The notes beneath the pieces were generated by a model. That model ran no database searches, was not told the origin of the DNA, and saw only the letters and a list, made by a program, of their open reading frames with translations. Source: DATLFA01 sp039934635 (GTDB lineage: Bacteria; Actinomycetota; Acidimicrobiia; Acidimicrobiales; WLNW01). From it: a stretch of DNA of 14,306 nucleotides. Position numbers and translations under genes: made by a program. Every line of letters begins with the position of its first letter. Position 1 is the stretch's first letter. Shown here piece after piece: positions 1 through 6,671 of the stretch. The DNA is taken from NCBI GenBank assembly GCA_039934635.1, contig JBDTLT010000138.1, forward strand, positions 1 to 14,306, read 5' to 3'.

Positions 1-49
<49 letters not shown>

Positions 50-62
50 GCGTGGAGATGCA

Positions 63-91
63 ACGATAGCGCCGTCGCGCCAAAGCGCCAA
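63..91 (-). promoter_or_regulatory. Sigma70-type promoter of the initiator tRNA
   Basis: On the minus strand TTGGCG (86-91) and TATCGT (63-68) are separated by exactly 17 bases. The -10 box ends 13 bases before the tRNA 5' end, so transcription would start near base 56 and leave a short leader for RNase P. Spacing and position are what is expected for a stable-RNA promoter; no experimental support is available. Confidence 0.6.
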
Positions 92-126
92 CCGGCGACC
101 CGGCGAACACCCGAATGACCGGCGAA

Positions 127-444
127 TCACTCGCGGATGAGCACCGCGAACTCCCACGGTTGGTTGCCGAGCACGCGAGATACGTGACCCGTACCGCTGG
201 TGTCTTCGGCGAGGCGCACGCTGCCGGGGCCGAATCGCTGCCGCCGTTCGCCTTCGATCTCGACTTCCATCTCGCCGCTCAACGTGACGATGAACATCGG
301 CGAGTCGGCGTTGTGCCAGTCCTGCACCGCCCCCGGTGGTCGGGTGGCGAAGAGACAGCGCGTGGTTCCGGTGCTCACCGCGCCGAGATCGAGCGGTTCG
401 ATCTGTGTCCGGCCGTCGTCATCCACGAACACGCGATAGTGCAT
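127..444 (-). CDS. Small single-domain cupin protein
   Basis: A 105-residue protein with the size and pattern of a one-domain cupin: alternating beta-strand residues, a glycine/proline-rich turn with WHNADSP in place of the usual first metal motif, then LSGEMEVEIEG and the second motif region GPGSVRLAEDTSGTGH. One His (in WHN) and one His (in TGH) are in places where cupins bind metal, but the first motif lacks the full HxH, so metal binding is uncertain. The start at 444 is preferred over an in-frame ATG at 459 because GGAG lies four bases before it. The gene follows the SDR at 463-1248 by 18 bases and is probably its operon partner. Small cupins of this kind are often isomerases or binding proteins for small acids; the substrate is unknown. 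Confidence 0.72.
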   Translation of the reverse strand: MHYRVFVDDDGRTQIEPLDLGAVSTGTTRCLFATRPPGAVQDWHNADSPMFIVTLSGEMEVEIEGERRQRFGPGSVRLAEDTSGTGHVSRVLGNQPWEFAVLIRE

Positions 445-462
445 GGTTCTCCAATTCATCCG

Positions 463-1248
463 TCAGGCGAAGATCGGGTTGGTCAACAGCCGTCCACCAT
501 CGCAGACGATCATCTGGCCCGTCGAGTAGCCGGTGAGCTCGGAGGCGAAGCAGAGGATCGCGCCGGCCACGTCCTCCGCCTTTGTGACGCGTCCCATCGG
601 CACCACCTTCTTGGCGAGGGCGAGCTGCTCTTCGGGCGAACCGCCCCACACCATGCCGGGTCGCGTGACGAATGCCGGCACGACCACGTTGGCCCGGATG
701 CCGTGCTCGGCCAGCTCGACGGCGAGCGTCCAGGTGAAGTTGATGATCGCCGCCTTCGCCGCGCCGTAGGCCGCCATCGTCGGTGCGGCGCGCAGTCCCG
801 CGGGCGACGCGATGTTGATGATCGATCCGGCAATGCCGCGATCGATCATCGCCCGCGCGTAGGCGCGAGAGCAGCGGACCGTGCTGTACAGATTCAGCTC
901 GAGGACGTCATGCCACACGCTGTCGGGCGTGTCGAGAATGAGCGCGTCGGTACTGCCGCCGCCGACGATGTTGACCCCGATGTCGAGGCGGCCCCACGTG
1001 TCGAGCGCGGTCTGCACCATGGCGTCGATGTCGGGCTCGCGTCGAGTGTCCGCGGCTATGGCAACGGCCTCGCCGCCGAACGATCGTGCCGCCTCAGCGG
1101 AAGCGGCCGCGTTGTCGCCGTCGACGTCGGCCACGACGACGCGCGCACCTGCTTGCGCCAGCATGCGTACGGTCGCGGAACCGATGTTGCCGCCACCGCC
1201 GGTCACGATCGCCACCTTCTCGTCGACACCCAATAAAGAGTCGGACAT
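463..1248 (-). CDS. NAD-type short-chain dehydrogenase/reductase (SDR)
   Basis: A 261-residue classical SDR of typical length. The Rossmann glycine motif is T16-G-G-G-G-N-I-G23, in which the usual middle Gly is Asn21. Asp41 at the end of the second strand predicts NAD(H) rather than NADP(H). The catalytic tetrad is complete: Asn119, Ser148, Tyr161, Lys165, with the normal 12 residues between Ser and Tyr. The usual NNAG is N93-I-V-G. The C-terminal MIVCDGGRLL is the standard SDR ending. The start at 1248 has GAGGTG four bases upstream. It probably oxidises or reduces a hydroxy/keto group of a small molecule; the substrate cannot be told. It appears to be transcribed with the cupin at 127-444 and divergently from the LigD-type polymerase. 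Confidence 0.92.
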   Translation of the reverse strand: MSDSLLGVDEKVAIVTGGGGNIGSATVRMLAQAGARVVVADVDGDNAAASAEAARSFGGEAVAIAADTRREPDIDAMVQTALDTWGRLDIGVNIVGGGSTDALILDTPDSVWHDVLELNLYSTVRCSRAYARAMIDRGIAGSIINIASPAGLRAAPTMAAYGAAKAAIINFTWTLAVELAEHGIRANVVVPAFVTRPGMVWGGSPEEQLALAKKVVPMGRVTKAEDVAGAILCFASELTGYSTGQMIVCDGGRLLTNPIFA

Positions 1249-1266
1249 CAGCCACCTCGCGGCGAC

Positions 1267-1272
1267 AACGTA
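1267..1272 (-). promoter_or_regulatory. Candidate -10 box for the SDR-cupin pair
   Basis: On the minus strand TACGTT (TANNNT type) lies 18 bases before the ATG at 1248, which would give a short leader of about 11 bases just containing the GAGGTG ribosome site. No convincing -35 hexamer is visible at 16-18 bases upstream, so this rests on the -10 alone. Confidence 0.3.
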
Positions 1273-1294
1273 CCGTTTGGTGATCCGGCCCCGC

Positions 1295-1300
1295 TACGGT
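1295..1300 (+). promoter_or_regulatory. -10 box of a likely leaderless transcript (LigD-Pol gene)
   Basis: TACGGT is followed by seven bases and then the GTG start at 1308, so the transcript would begin at or next to the start codon. There is no Shine-Dalgarno sequence before this GTG, which agrees with leaderless translation. The same geometry recurs before the genes at 5916, 9633 and 9601 (minus). No clear -35. Confidence 0.5.
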
Positions 1301-1307
1301 CGCGCCC

Positions 1308-2273
1308 GTGGCCCAGTCGAAGTCACCCGCAGTCGAGATACCGGTCGGTGAGCGGGTCGTGCGCGTCACCAACCCCGATCGGGTCTACTTCCCGGCCACC
1401 GGGGCGACCAAGCGCGACCTCGTCGACTACTACCTCGCGGTGGGGCCGGGCATCGTCAACGCCATTCGCGAGCGCCCGTGCATGTTGCATCGGTTCCCCA
1501 CCGGGCTGAGCGGCGACAAGGTGCACCAGAAGCGCGTGCCGGCGGGCGCACCGCCGTGGCTCGGAACGGTGCGACTGCACTTTCCCCGCTACGGGCTGCA
1601 CGCGGACGAGCTATGCGTCACCGAACTGGCCGAGGTGATCTGGGCGGTGCAGATGTCGACCGTCGAGTTCCACCCGTGGAACTCTCGGCGCGCCGACACG
1701 GAGAAGCCCGACGAGTGGCGCATCGACCTCGACCCCATGCCGGACTGTCCGTTCGACCGCGTGCGGCGCATCGCGCACGTCGCGCACGAGTTGCTCGACG
1801 AGATCGGCGCGGTCGGCTGGCCCAAGACGACCGGCGGCAAGGGCATGCATGTGTACGTGAGAATCGCGCCCGAGCACGGCTTCACCGATGTCCGGCGAGC
1901 CGCATTGGCGTTCGCGCGCGAGGTCGAACGCCGCGCTCCCGCTGACGTGACCACGACGTGGTGGCGCAAAGATCGTGACCCGGCGAAGCTCTTCGTCGAC
2001 TACAACCAGAACGCGCGCGATCACACGATTGCCGCGGCGTATTCGGTGCGCGGCGTGCCCGACGCGCGGGTGTCGACACCGATTTGCTGGGACGAAGTCG
2101 ATGACGTCGATCCTGCTGGCTTCACGATCGGCACCGTGCCCGAGCGCTTCGCGCGACTCGGCGATCTCCATGCGGGCATCGACCAGGCAGTGTTCCGTAT
2201 CGACCAGTTGCTCGAGTGGGCCGACCGCGACGAACGCGCCGGCGAGATCGACCACGGCGAACCAGAAGAATAG
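1308..2273 (+). CDS. Stand-alone LigD-type polymerase/primase (PolDom)
   Basis: A 321-residue member of the archaeo-eukaryotic primase superfamily, matching the polymerase domain of bacterial DNA ligase D without ligase or phosphoesterase domains. Visible marks: the metal-binding pair Asp140-x-Asp142 in RIDLDP, the nucleotide-binding TTGGKGMH motif (residues 174-181, with Thr where Ser is common), the third acidic residue Asp231 in KLFVDYNQN, and the family tail YSVRGVPDARVSTPICWDEV. Proteins of this kind add ribo- or deoxyribonucleotides at broken or gapped ends; in mycobacteria the stand-alone PolD1/PolD2 paralogues do this outside LigD. Neither Ku nor a ligase is in the window. The GTG start is chosen because of the -10 box seven bases upstream and the lack of an alternative in-frame start nearby. 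The Dabb gene follows after 12 bases. Confidence 0.94.
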   Translation: MAQSKSPAVEIPVGERVVRVTNPDRVYFPATGATKRDLVDYYLAVGPGIVNAIRERPCMLHRFPTGLSGDKVHQKRVPAGAPPWLGTVRLHFPRYGLHADELCVTELAEVIWAVQMSTVEFHPWNSRRADTEKPDEWRIDLDPMPDCPFDRVRRIAHVAHELLDEIGAVGWPKTTGGKGMHVYVRIAPEHGFTDVRRAALAFAREVERRAPADVTTTWWRKDRDPAKLFVDYNQNARDHTIAAAYSVRGVPDARVSTPICWDEVDDVDPAGFTIGTVPERFARLGDLHAGIDQAVFRIDQLLEWADRDERAGEIDHGEPEE

Positions 2274-2285
2274 AGGAGCCCCCGA

Positions 2286-2585
2286 ATGATCCGTCACTGC
2301 GTCATGTTTCGCTGGAAGGACGGCACGTCCCCGGCCACGATCGGCGAAGTCGAGGCTGCGTTGGCGAAGCTGCCCGCCGCGATCCCGGCGATCGCCGCGT
2401 ACACCTTCGGCCGAGACGTCGCCGTCAACTCTGGCAACTACGAGTTCGCGGTCGTGGCCGACTTCGCCACGCTCGACGACTACCTCGTCTACCGCGATCA
2501 CCCCGACCACAAGCAGGTCATCGTGGACCTGATCGTGCCGAACATCGCTGACCGCTCGGCGGTGCAATTCGAAACGGCGCGCTAG
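2286..2585 (+). CDS. Dabb-family (stress-responsive A/B barrel) protein
   Basis: A 99-residue protein of the dimeric alpha/beta-barrel (Dabb) family. It has the N-terminal strand MIRHCVMFRWKDG with the family His at position 4, a helix with paired Leu/Ala, then YTFGRDVAVNSGNYEFAVVADF and YLVYRDHPDHKQVI, the usual HP-x-H segment near the end. Length is normal (95-105). GAGGAG ends seven bases before the ATG and starts at the stop codon of the polymerase gene, so the two are almost certainly one transcript. Family members include polyketide cyclase-like enzymes and proteins of unknown role; nothing here points to a particular substrate, and a link with DNA repair is not evident. Confidence 0.88.
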   Translation: MIRHCVMFRWKDGTSPATIGEVEAALAKLPAAIPAIAAYTFGRDVAVNSGNYEFAVVADFATLDDYLVYRDHPDHKQVIVDLIVPNIADRSAVQFETAR

Positions 2586-2590
2586 CGCGC
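2577..2590. repeat. 14-base perfect palindrome over the Dabb stop codon
   Basis: GCGCGCTAGCGCGC is its own reverse complement and contains the TAG stop of the Dabb gene in its centre. It could form a tight cruciform or hairpin at the end of the mRNA, but alternating GC is also easy to get by chance in this genome. Confidence 0.45.
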
Positions 2591-2595
2591 TCGAG

Positions 2596-2622
2596 CGGGC
2601 GCGCCGATCAGCCCGGCTTTTT
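2596..2622 (+). terminator. Possible rho-independent terminator of the LigD-Pol/Dabb operon
   Basis: CGGGC (2596-2600) can pair with GCCCG (2611-2615) across a ten-base loop, and a run of five T follows at 2618-2622. An alternative short stem GCCG/CGGC (2603-2606 with 2614-2617) directly abuts the same T run. The site lies inside the 3' end of the convergent gene at 2608-3060. The stems are short, so confidence is limited. Confidence 0.35.
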
Positions 2623-3060
2623 GGACGTATCGCCCTCGCGCAGCGGACGGTCTTCGTCCCATTGCAATGTGAGCGTTCGCGCGCTCATGCGCCAGCCGTC
2701 GCCGGTGCGCACATAGACATCTTGATAGCGGATCGCCATCACGTAGACGCGATCGATGCCGTCGCTGTCGTAGACATGGCTCGCCATGCAGTACGTCTCA
2801 CCAGTGGCGTTGTCGTCGTCGACGAACTCGACATAGTGGTTGGCGATCATGTGCATCGTCGCCTTGTACCGGCCGAGCTTGGGCGCGAGCGCTGCGATCG
2901 CGTCGCTTCCGTTGACCGGGCCACGATTGGTGTTCAGTACACCGTCCTTGGTGAATGCGCCGCCGAACAGTTCGGGCGACCGGTTGTCGGCGCCTTTCGC
3001 GTACTGCTCGACCAGCGCGCGCAACGCGAGCCGATCGGACACCTCTTGTAGCTGGTTCAT
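2608..3060 (-). CDS. NTF2/SnoaL-like protein, last gene of the CoA-transferase operon
   Basis: A 150-residue SnoaL-like protein of the NTF2 fold: an N-terminal helix pair LALRALVEQYAKGADN, the TKDGVLNTN segment, MHMIANHYVEF, and three long C-terminal strands ending in YVRTGDGWRMSARTL. Proteins of this fold act as small isomerases, hydratases, cyclases or dehydratase-like enzymes on hydrophobic molecules. The start at 3060 is preferred over an in-frame ATG at 3114, because AGAGGGG lies six bases before it and the longer form would overlap the CoA-transferase stop. It follows that gene by 31 bases and shares its strand. It is clearly related in fold to the NTF2-like protein at the head of the same operon (5441-5878), both ending in a TxDGWRM strand. 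Substrate unknown. Confidence 0.85.
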   Translation of the reverse strand: MNQLQEVSDRLALRALVEQYAKGADNRSPELFGGAFTKDGVLNTNRGPVNGSDAIAALAPKLGRYKATMHMIANHYVEFVDDDNATGETYCMASHVYDSDGIDRVYVMAIRYQDVYVRTGDGWRMSARTLTLQWDEDRPLREGDTSKKPG

Positions 3061-3091
3061 GCCATTCCCCTCTCGACTTTGTCGACTGCTG

Positions 3092-5437
3092 TCACTGGCA
3101 CACGTCTGATGCAACGAGCGCCTCGACCTCTTCGTCGCTCAGATCCAACCACCGCCGCAACACCTTGGCGGTATCGGCGCCGAGGCACGGCGCGCTCATC
3201 GCGGTGCGCTGCGTGAGCCCCATGCGTATCGGATTGCCCACGTGATGCTCGACGCCGACCTCGGGATGCTGCAACGTCACGATGGCGCAACGCTCGTTCA
3301 TGTGCGCGTCGGCATGATGATCGAGTGGGCCCATCACGGGCATCGCCGACACGCCAACGGCTTGCAGCATCGCCGCAGTCTCTGCCGCCGGGCGTTGCGC
3401 GGTCCACTCCGACAACCGCTCGTCGACCTCTGCGCGCGCCGCGAGCCGACCCGGCAACGTCGACCACGATTCGTTCGTCGGCCAACCGATGGCTTGCGCG
3501 AGTGCATGCCACCTTGCGTCATCCGGTACTGCGATCGCGATCCACTCGTCGTCGCCGGCACTCGGATACACACCGTGCGGCACCGCGACATCGCTGCGAT
3601 TGCCGCTCGCGCCCGGCTCGACACCGGTGAGCGCGGCGGCGAGGTAGAACTCGCCGATCAAATAGGCCGCAGCTTCGGTCTGCGCCATGTCGAGATGCTG
3701 TCCTTCGCCCGTGCGCCGGCGGTGCTCCCACGCGGCCAGTACGGCGACCGCCAACAACTTGCCCGCGATGTGATCGGGGTGGTTGAGCGACGTGCCACAC
3801 GGATACGGCGTGTCGGGATCGCTCCACAAGTGATGCAGCCCGGCGAAACCCGCGTTGAGCGGACCGAAGGCCGGCATCTCGCCATAAGGGCCGCCGCGCC
3901 CGTAACCCTGCGACGACACGTAGAGCACCGTCGGATTCACGGCACGTACGTCGTCGTAACCGAGGCCGAGGCGATCGAGTACCCCACCGCGATAGTTCTC
4001 GGCCACGATGTCGGCCGTGGCGCACAGCTGTAGCGCGAGCTCGCGGCCGCGCTCGGTCGAGAGATCGATGGCAACGCTCTCGCGGCCGCGGCTCTCCGCG
4101 TTGAATGTGAAGTTCGTGTTGACACCGGTACTCGCGAGTCGCAAGACGTCGGGGTGGGTGGTCGATTCGACCTTGACCACGTCGGCGCCGAGCTCGGACA
4201 ACACGCCACATGTCTCGGGCACGACCGCCGCCATGCCGAACTCGACGACGCGCACACCGTCGAGCAACAGACCACCGTCACCGTCGACTGCGGCGATCAC
4301 GGGGAACGCCGGCGTCAACCGCGGAGCGAAAGCGGCCGCGTCGCCATCGTGGGGCGTCGGCGCGGCGCGGCGCACCGACGTCGGGGTCGCCGACAGCTTG
4401 CACAGCGCACTTGCGAACGGTGCGTCGCCGAGGCCGGCAAATCCTGTGGCACTGAAGAACTTTCGTGACTTCGTCTGCGCGTGCGCCACGAACTCTGATG
4501 GCGTGTGCAGTACGCCCATCGTCGTGCCGAGCGTGCGCGCCAATGCGAACAGCTCTTCGCGCGTGCGATCGGTGAGGCACGACTCTGCCACCAAGCGCAC
4601 GACGTCGACGTTGGCGAGGCGGAACCCCGGGTTGGCCCATTCGGGCTCGGTGAGCAACTCGGGACGACCACACAGCTCGACGAAGCCCTGCCACTGTCGC
4701 GGCGTGCCGATGACCGTGCGCACCCAACCGTCCTTGGCCGGCAACACCCAGTACGCACCATCGGCACTGCGCGTACCCCTGGCGTTGAGGCGAGGATTGA
4801 TGTGCAGGTAGTCGCCGATAGCCACCGACCACGGCGTCGTGCCCGCGAGCGCTGCCTCTTGCGTGCTGATCTCGACGCTCTGACCCCGACCACTTCGCGC
4901 CCGGTCGACAATGGCGGCGAGCGCGCCGATCGCGCCGTACACCGACGCGCAGTCGTGCGCGAGATACCCGGGCATCCAACACGGCGGGCGGTCGGGAAAA
5001 CCGGTGGCCCACATCGTGCCCGACGCGGCGAGCGCGGTGAGCGGCTCGAGGTGCCATTCGCGACGCGGTCCGCTCAGACCGAAGTCGGTGAGCGAGACCT
5101 GCACCAGATGGGGATGGCGAATCGCCACGCTGCCGGGCCCGAGGTCATGCCGGCGTTGTTGCGCGGGACCGAGGTTTTCGATGAGGACATCGGCGTCGTC
5201 GAGAAGCGCGTCGAATCGAGCGCGGTCGTCGTCGGCGTGCAAGTCGATGACGATGCCGCGCTTGTTGGCGTTGCGGTAGCGATATGCGGTCGACTCGTAT
5301 TCGGCGCGCGGTAGCGTCGGCCGCAGCACCTTGACGACATCGGCACCGAGGTCCGCGAGGATGCGTCCACACAGCGCGCCGCGCAGGTCGGTCACCTCGA
5401 CGACGCGCAAATGTGCCAGCGGCCCGCGGTTGGCCAT
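3092..5437 (-). CDS. Tandem-domain CaiB/BaiF (family III) CoA-transferase
   Basis: A 781-residue protein about twice the usual length of a family III CoA-transferase (around 400). The first copy runs from residue 7 (LAHLRVVEVTDLRGALCGRILADLGADVVKV) to about 370, the second from about 391 (LLDGVRVVEFGMAAVVPETCGVLSELGADVVKVE) to the end. Each copy carries the typical VVKV strand, an NKRG- or ESRG-type segment, and the region of the catalytic Asp: Asp162 in YLAHDCASVYGA and Asp555 in NHPDHIAGKLL, followed by GRGQSVEI or GEGQHLDMAQTEA. So neither copy is obviously dead. The family moves CoA between carboxylic acids through an Asp-acyl mixed anhydride. The ATG lies three bases after the stop of the upstream NTF2-like gene, with GAGGG eight bases before it. 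This suggests a fused heterodimer; the acid used is unknown. Confidence 0.93.
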   Translation of the reverse strand: MANRGPLAHLRVVEVTDLRGALCGRILADLGADVVKVLRPTLPRAEYESTAYRYRNANKRGIVIDLHADDDRARFDALLDDADVLIENLGPAQQRRHDLGPGSVAIRHPHLVQVSLTDFGLSGPRREWHLEPLTALAASGTMWATGFPDRPPCWMPGYLAHDCASVYGAIGALAAIVDRARSGRGQSVEISTQEAALAGTTPWSVAIGDYLHINPRLNARGTRSADGAYWVLPAKDGWVRTVIGTPRQWQGFVELCGRPELLTEPEWANPGFRLANVDVVRLVAESCLTDRTREELFALARTLGTTMGVLHTPSEFVAHAQTKSRKFFSATGFAGLGDAPFASALCKLSATPTSVRRAAPTPHDGDAAAFAPRLTPAFPVIAAVDGDGGLLLDGVRVVEFGMAAVVPETCGVLSELGADVVKVESTTHPDVLRLASTGVNTNFTFNAESRGRESVAIDLSTERGRELALQLCATADIVAENYRGGVLDRLGLGYDDVRAVNPTVLYVSSQGYGRGGPYGEMPAFGPLNAGFAGLHHLWSDPDTPYPCGTSLNHPDHIAGKLLAVAVLAAWEHRRRTGEGQHLDMAQTEAAAYLIGEFYLAAALTGVEPGASGNRSDVAVPHGVYPSAGDDEWIAIAVPDDARWHALAQAIGWPTNESWSTLPGRLAARAEVDERLSEWTAQRPAAETAAMLQAVGVSAMPVMGPLDHHADAHMNERCAIVTLQHPEVGVEHHVGNPIRMGLTQRTAMSAPCLGADTAKVLRRWLDLSDEEVEALVASDVCQ

Positions 5438-5440
5438 GCG

Positions 5441-5878
5441 TCAGCCCTCGGGGATGGCGAAGTAGCTCGCCGTGTTGCGGCTGACTGCCGTCTCGACGCG
5501 CTCGTGCATGCGCCAACCGTCGGCGGTGCGCACATAGCGCACGTGATACACGCCCATCGTCGAGCTCAACTCCGAGTAGCCGTCGCGCGGATCGTGCGAG
5601 CGGAACTCGAAGTGCACCCACGCCTCGGCTTCGTCGTCGCGCAGGTCGATGGCCGGCGTGTGCATGAGATGGAGCCCCTTGACGGCCCGGTGAATGTCGC
5701 GACAGAACTGTGCGAGCGCGGCGGTCCCTACGAACCGGCGGTCCGGCCGACCCCCGATGCCGGTCATCTCGAAGAAACCGTCTGCGGTGAACAGTGCCGC
5801 CCAGCCGTCGGCATCGGCGGTATCCCAAGTATGCGCGTAATGGCCCTCGAGATTGCAGATGGCGCTGTAGTCGTCCAT
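5441..5878 (-). CDS. NTF2/SnoaL-like protein, first gene of the CoA-transferase operon
   Basis: A 145-residue SnoaL-like protein: N-terminal helix YSAICNLEGHYAHTWDTADADGWAALF, TADGFFEMTGIGG, then GLHLMHTPAIDLRDDEAEAWVHFEF and the closing strand YVRTADGWRMHERV. Family relatives include polyketide cyclases, ketosteroid isomerase-like enzymes and ring-hydroxylating dioxygenase beta-like subunits; no dioxygenase alpha subunit is present, so an isomerase, hydratase or binding role is more likely. The open frame extends much further upstream, but the ATG at 5878 is taken because the longer reading lies antisense to the SDR gene at 5916 and has no NTF2 character. TAGGCC lies seven bases upstream, a weak match to the leaderless -10 layout seen elsewhere in this window. 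The CoA-transferase starts three bases after its stop. Confidence 0.87.
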   Translation of the reverse strand: MDDYSAICNLEGHYAHTWDTADADGWAALFTADGFFEMTGIGGRPDRRFVGTAALAQFCRDIHRAVKGLHLMHTPAIDLRDDEAEAWVHFEFRSHDPRDGYSELSSTMGVYHVRYVRTADGWRMHERVETAVSRNTASYFAIPEG

Positions 5879-5902
5879 GCCCACTGGCCTACCAGATACA
5901 CG

Positions 5903-5908
5903 TAGGGT
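5903..5908 (+). promoter_or_regulatory. -10 box of a likely leaderless transcript (SDR pair)
   Basis: TAGGGT is followed by seven bases and the GTG at 5916. Together with GGCCTA (5886-5891, a weak -10 in the opposite direction) it forms an inverted pair CCTAC/GTAGG (5888-5892 and 5902-5906, nine bases apart) in a divergent gap of only 37 bases, so the two operons probably share one regulatory stretch. Confidence 0.5.
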
Positions 5909-5915
5909 GCTGCTC

Positions 5916-6671
5916 GTGGAACTGCACAACCGCGTCGCTCTGGTCACCGGCGCGGGCCAAGGGGTCGGCCGCGGCATCGCACTCGCTCTGGGTGCCGCGG
6001 GAGCGCGCGTGGCCTTGGTCGGTCGGACCCACTCGAAGCTCGAAGCAGTCGCCGGTGAACTGCGTGCCGGTGGTGGCCAAGCGATCGTCGTCGTCGCCGA
6101 CGCAACCAATCGCTTGCAAATTCGTGCCGCGCTGTCGACGGTCAGCAGCCATTGGGGCGGCCTCGATGTCCTCGTCAACTCCGCGTACGAACCGCGCGTC
6201 GGCCTGTTCGACGATCTCACTGCGGACGATGCACGCGAAGACTGGGCGAGTGGTTTCACCGGGCCGCTTCGTTGCATGCAGGAGAGCTTCGAATTGCTGC
6301 GCGCCCGCAAGGGCTGCGTGATCAACATCGGTGCCGCGACCGGTCTCAAGCCCGACACGACGACGTTCAGCTTTTATGCCTCGACGAAGGAAGCGCTGCG
6401 CAGCCTCACGCGCACTGCCGCGATGGAGTGGGGTCCACTCGGCGTACGCGTCAACATGGTCATCCCGTTGGCAAAGAGCCCGGCATTTGATCTGTGGGGC
6501 GAAGAGAACCCCGAGGAATATCGCCTCAACCTCGCCTCGATCCCGTTGAAGTATCTGGGCGACCCACAACACGACGTAGGCCCCGGTGTTGTTTTCCTGG
6601 CCAGTAGCGACGCGCACTACCTCACCGGCACCACCCTCATGCTCGACGGTGGACGCGGGTACTTGCGATGA
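5916..6671 (+). CDS. SDR-family protein with degenerate catalytic site, first of a pair
   Basis: A 251-residue SDR. The cofactor motif T11-G-A-G-Q-G-V-G18 is intact, and Gly36-Arg37 after the second strand predicts NADP(H). Tyr154 and Lys158 (YASTK) are kept, but the position of the catalytic Ser is Ala140 (NIGAAT), the tetrad Asn is Gly113 (SGFTG), and NNAG is N88-S-A-Y. The C-terminus is LDGGRGYLR. It is a close paralogue of the next gene, with which it overlaps by four bases (ATGA). The GTG start is chosen because a TAGGGT box lies seven bases upstream; a longer frame from 5877 would add residues that overlap the divergent gene. It may be a poor catalyst that works as partner subunit of the next SDR, or may use other residues (Thr142 is nearby). 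Confidence 0.9.
   Translation: MELHNRVALVTGAGQGVGRGIALALGAAGARVALVGRTHSKLEAVAGELRAGGGQAIVVVADATNRLQIRAALSTVSSHWGGLDVLVNSAYEPRVGLFDDLTADDAREDWASGFTGPLRCMQESFELLRARKGCVINIGAATGLKPDTTTFSFYASTKEALRSLTRTAAMEWGPLGVRVNMVIPLAKSPAFDLWGEENPEEYRLNLASIPLKYLGDPQHDVGPGVVFLASSDAHYLTGTTLMLDGGRGYLR

Noticed and set aside
115..1236. Plus-strand 373-codon open frame
   Set aside because: It runs antisense to the cupin and SDR genes, its translation is rich in Arg, His and Asp with no recognisable domain, and it has the look of a high-GC third-position shadow.
1611..2567. Minus-strand 318-codon open frame
   Set aside because: Antisense to the LigD-type polymerase and Dabb genes, both of which have clear motifs; the translation has none.
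3061..3114. Longer start of the NTF2-like gene at 2608
   Set aside because: It would overlap the CoA-transferase end by 23 bases and lacks a ribosome site, while AGAGGGG stands before the ATG at 3060.
5879..6358. N-terminal extension of the NTF2-like protein at 5441
   Set aside because: The extra 160 residues are antisense to the SDR at 5916, are Ser/Pro/Arg-rich and show no domain; the family length fits the ATG at 5878.
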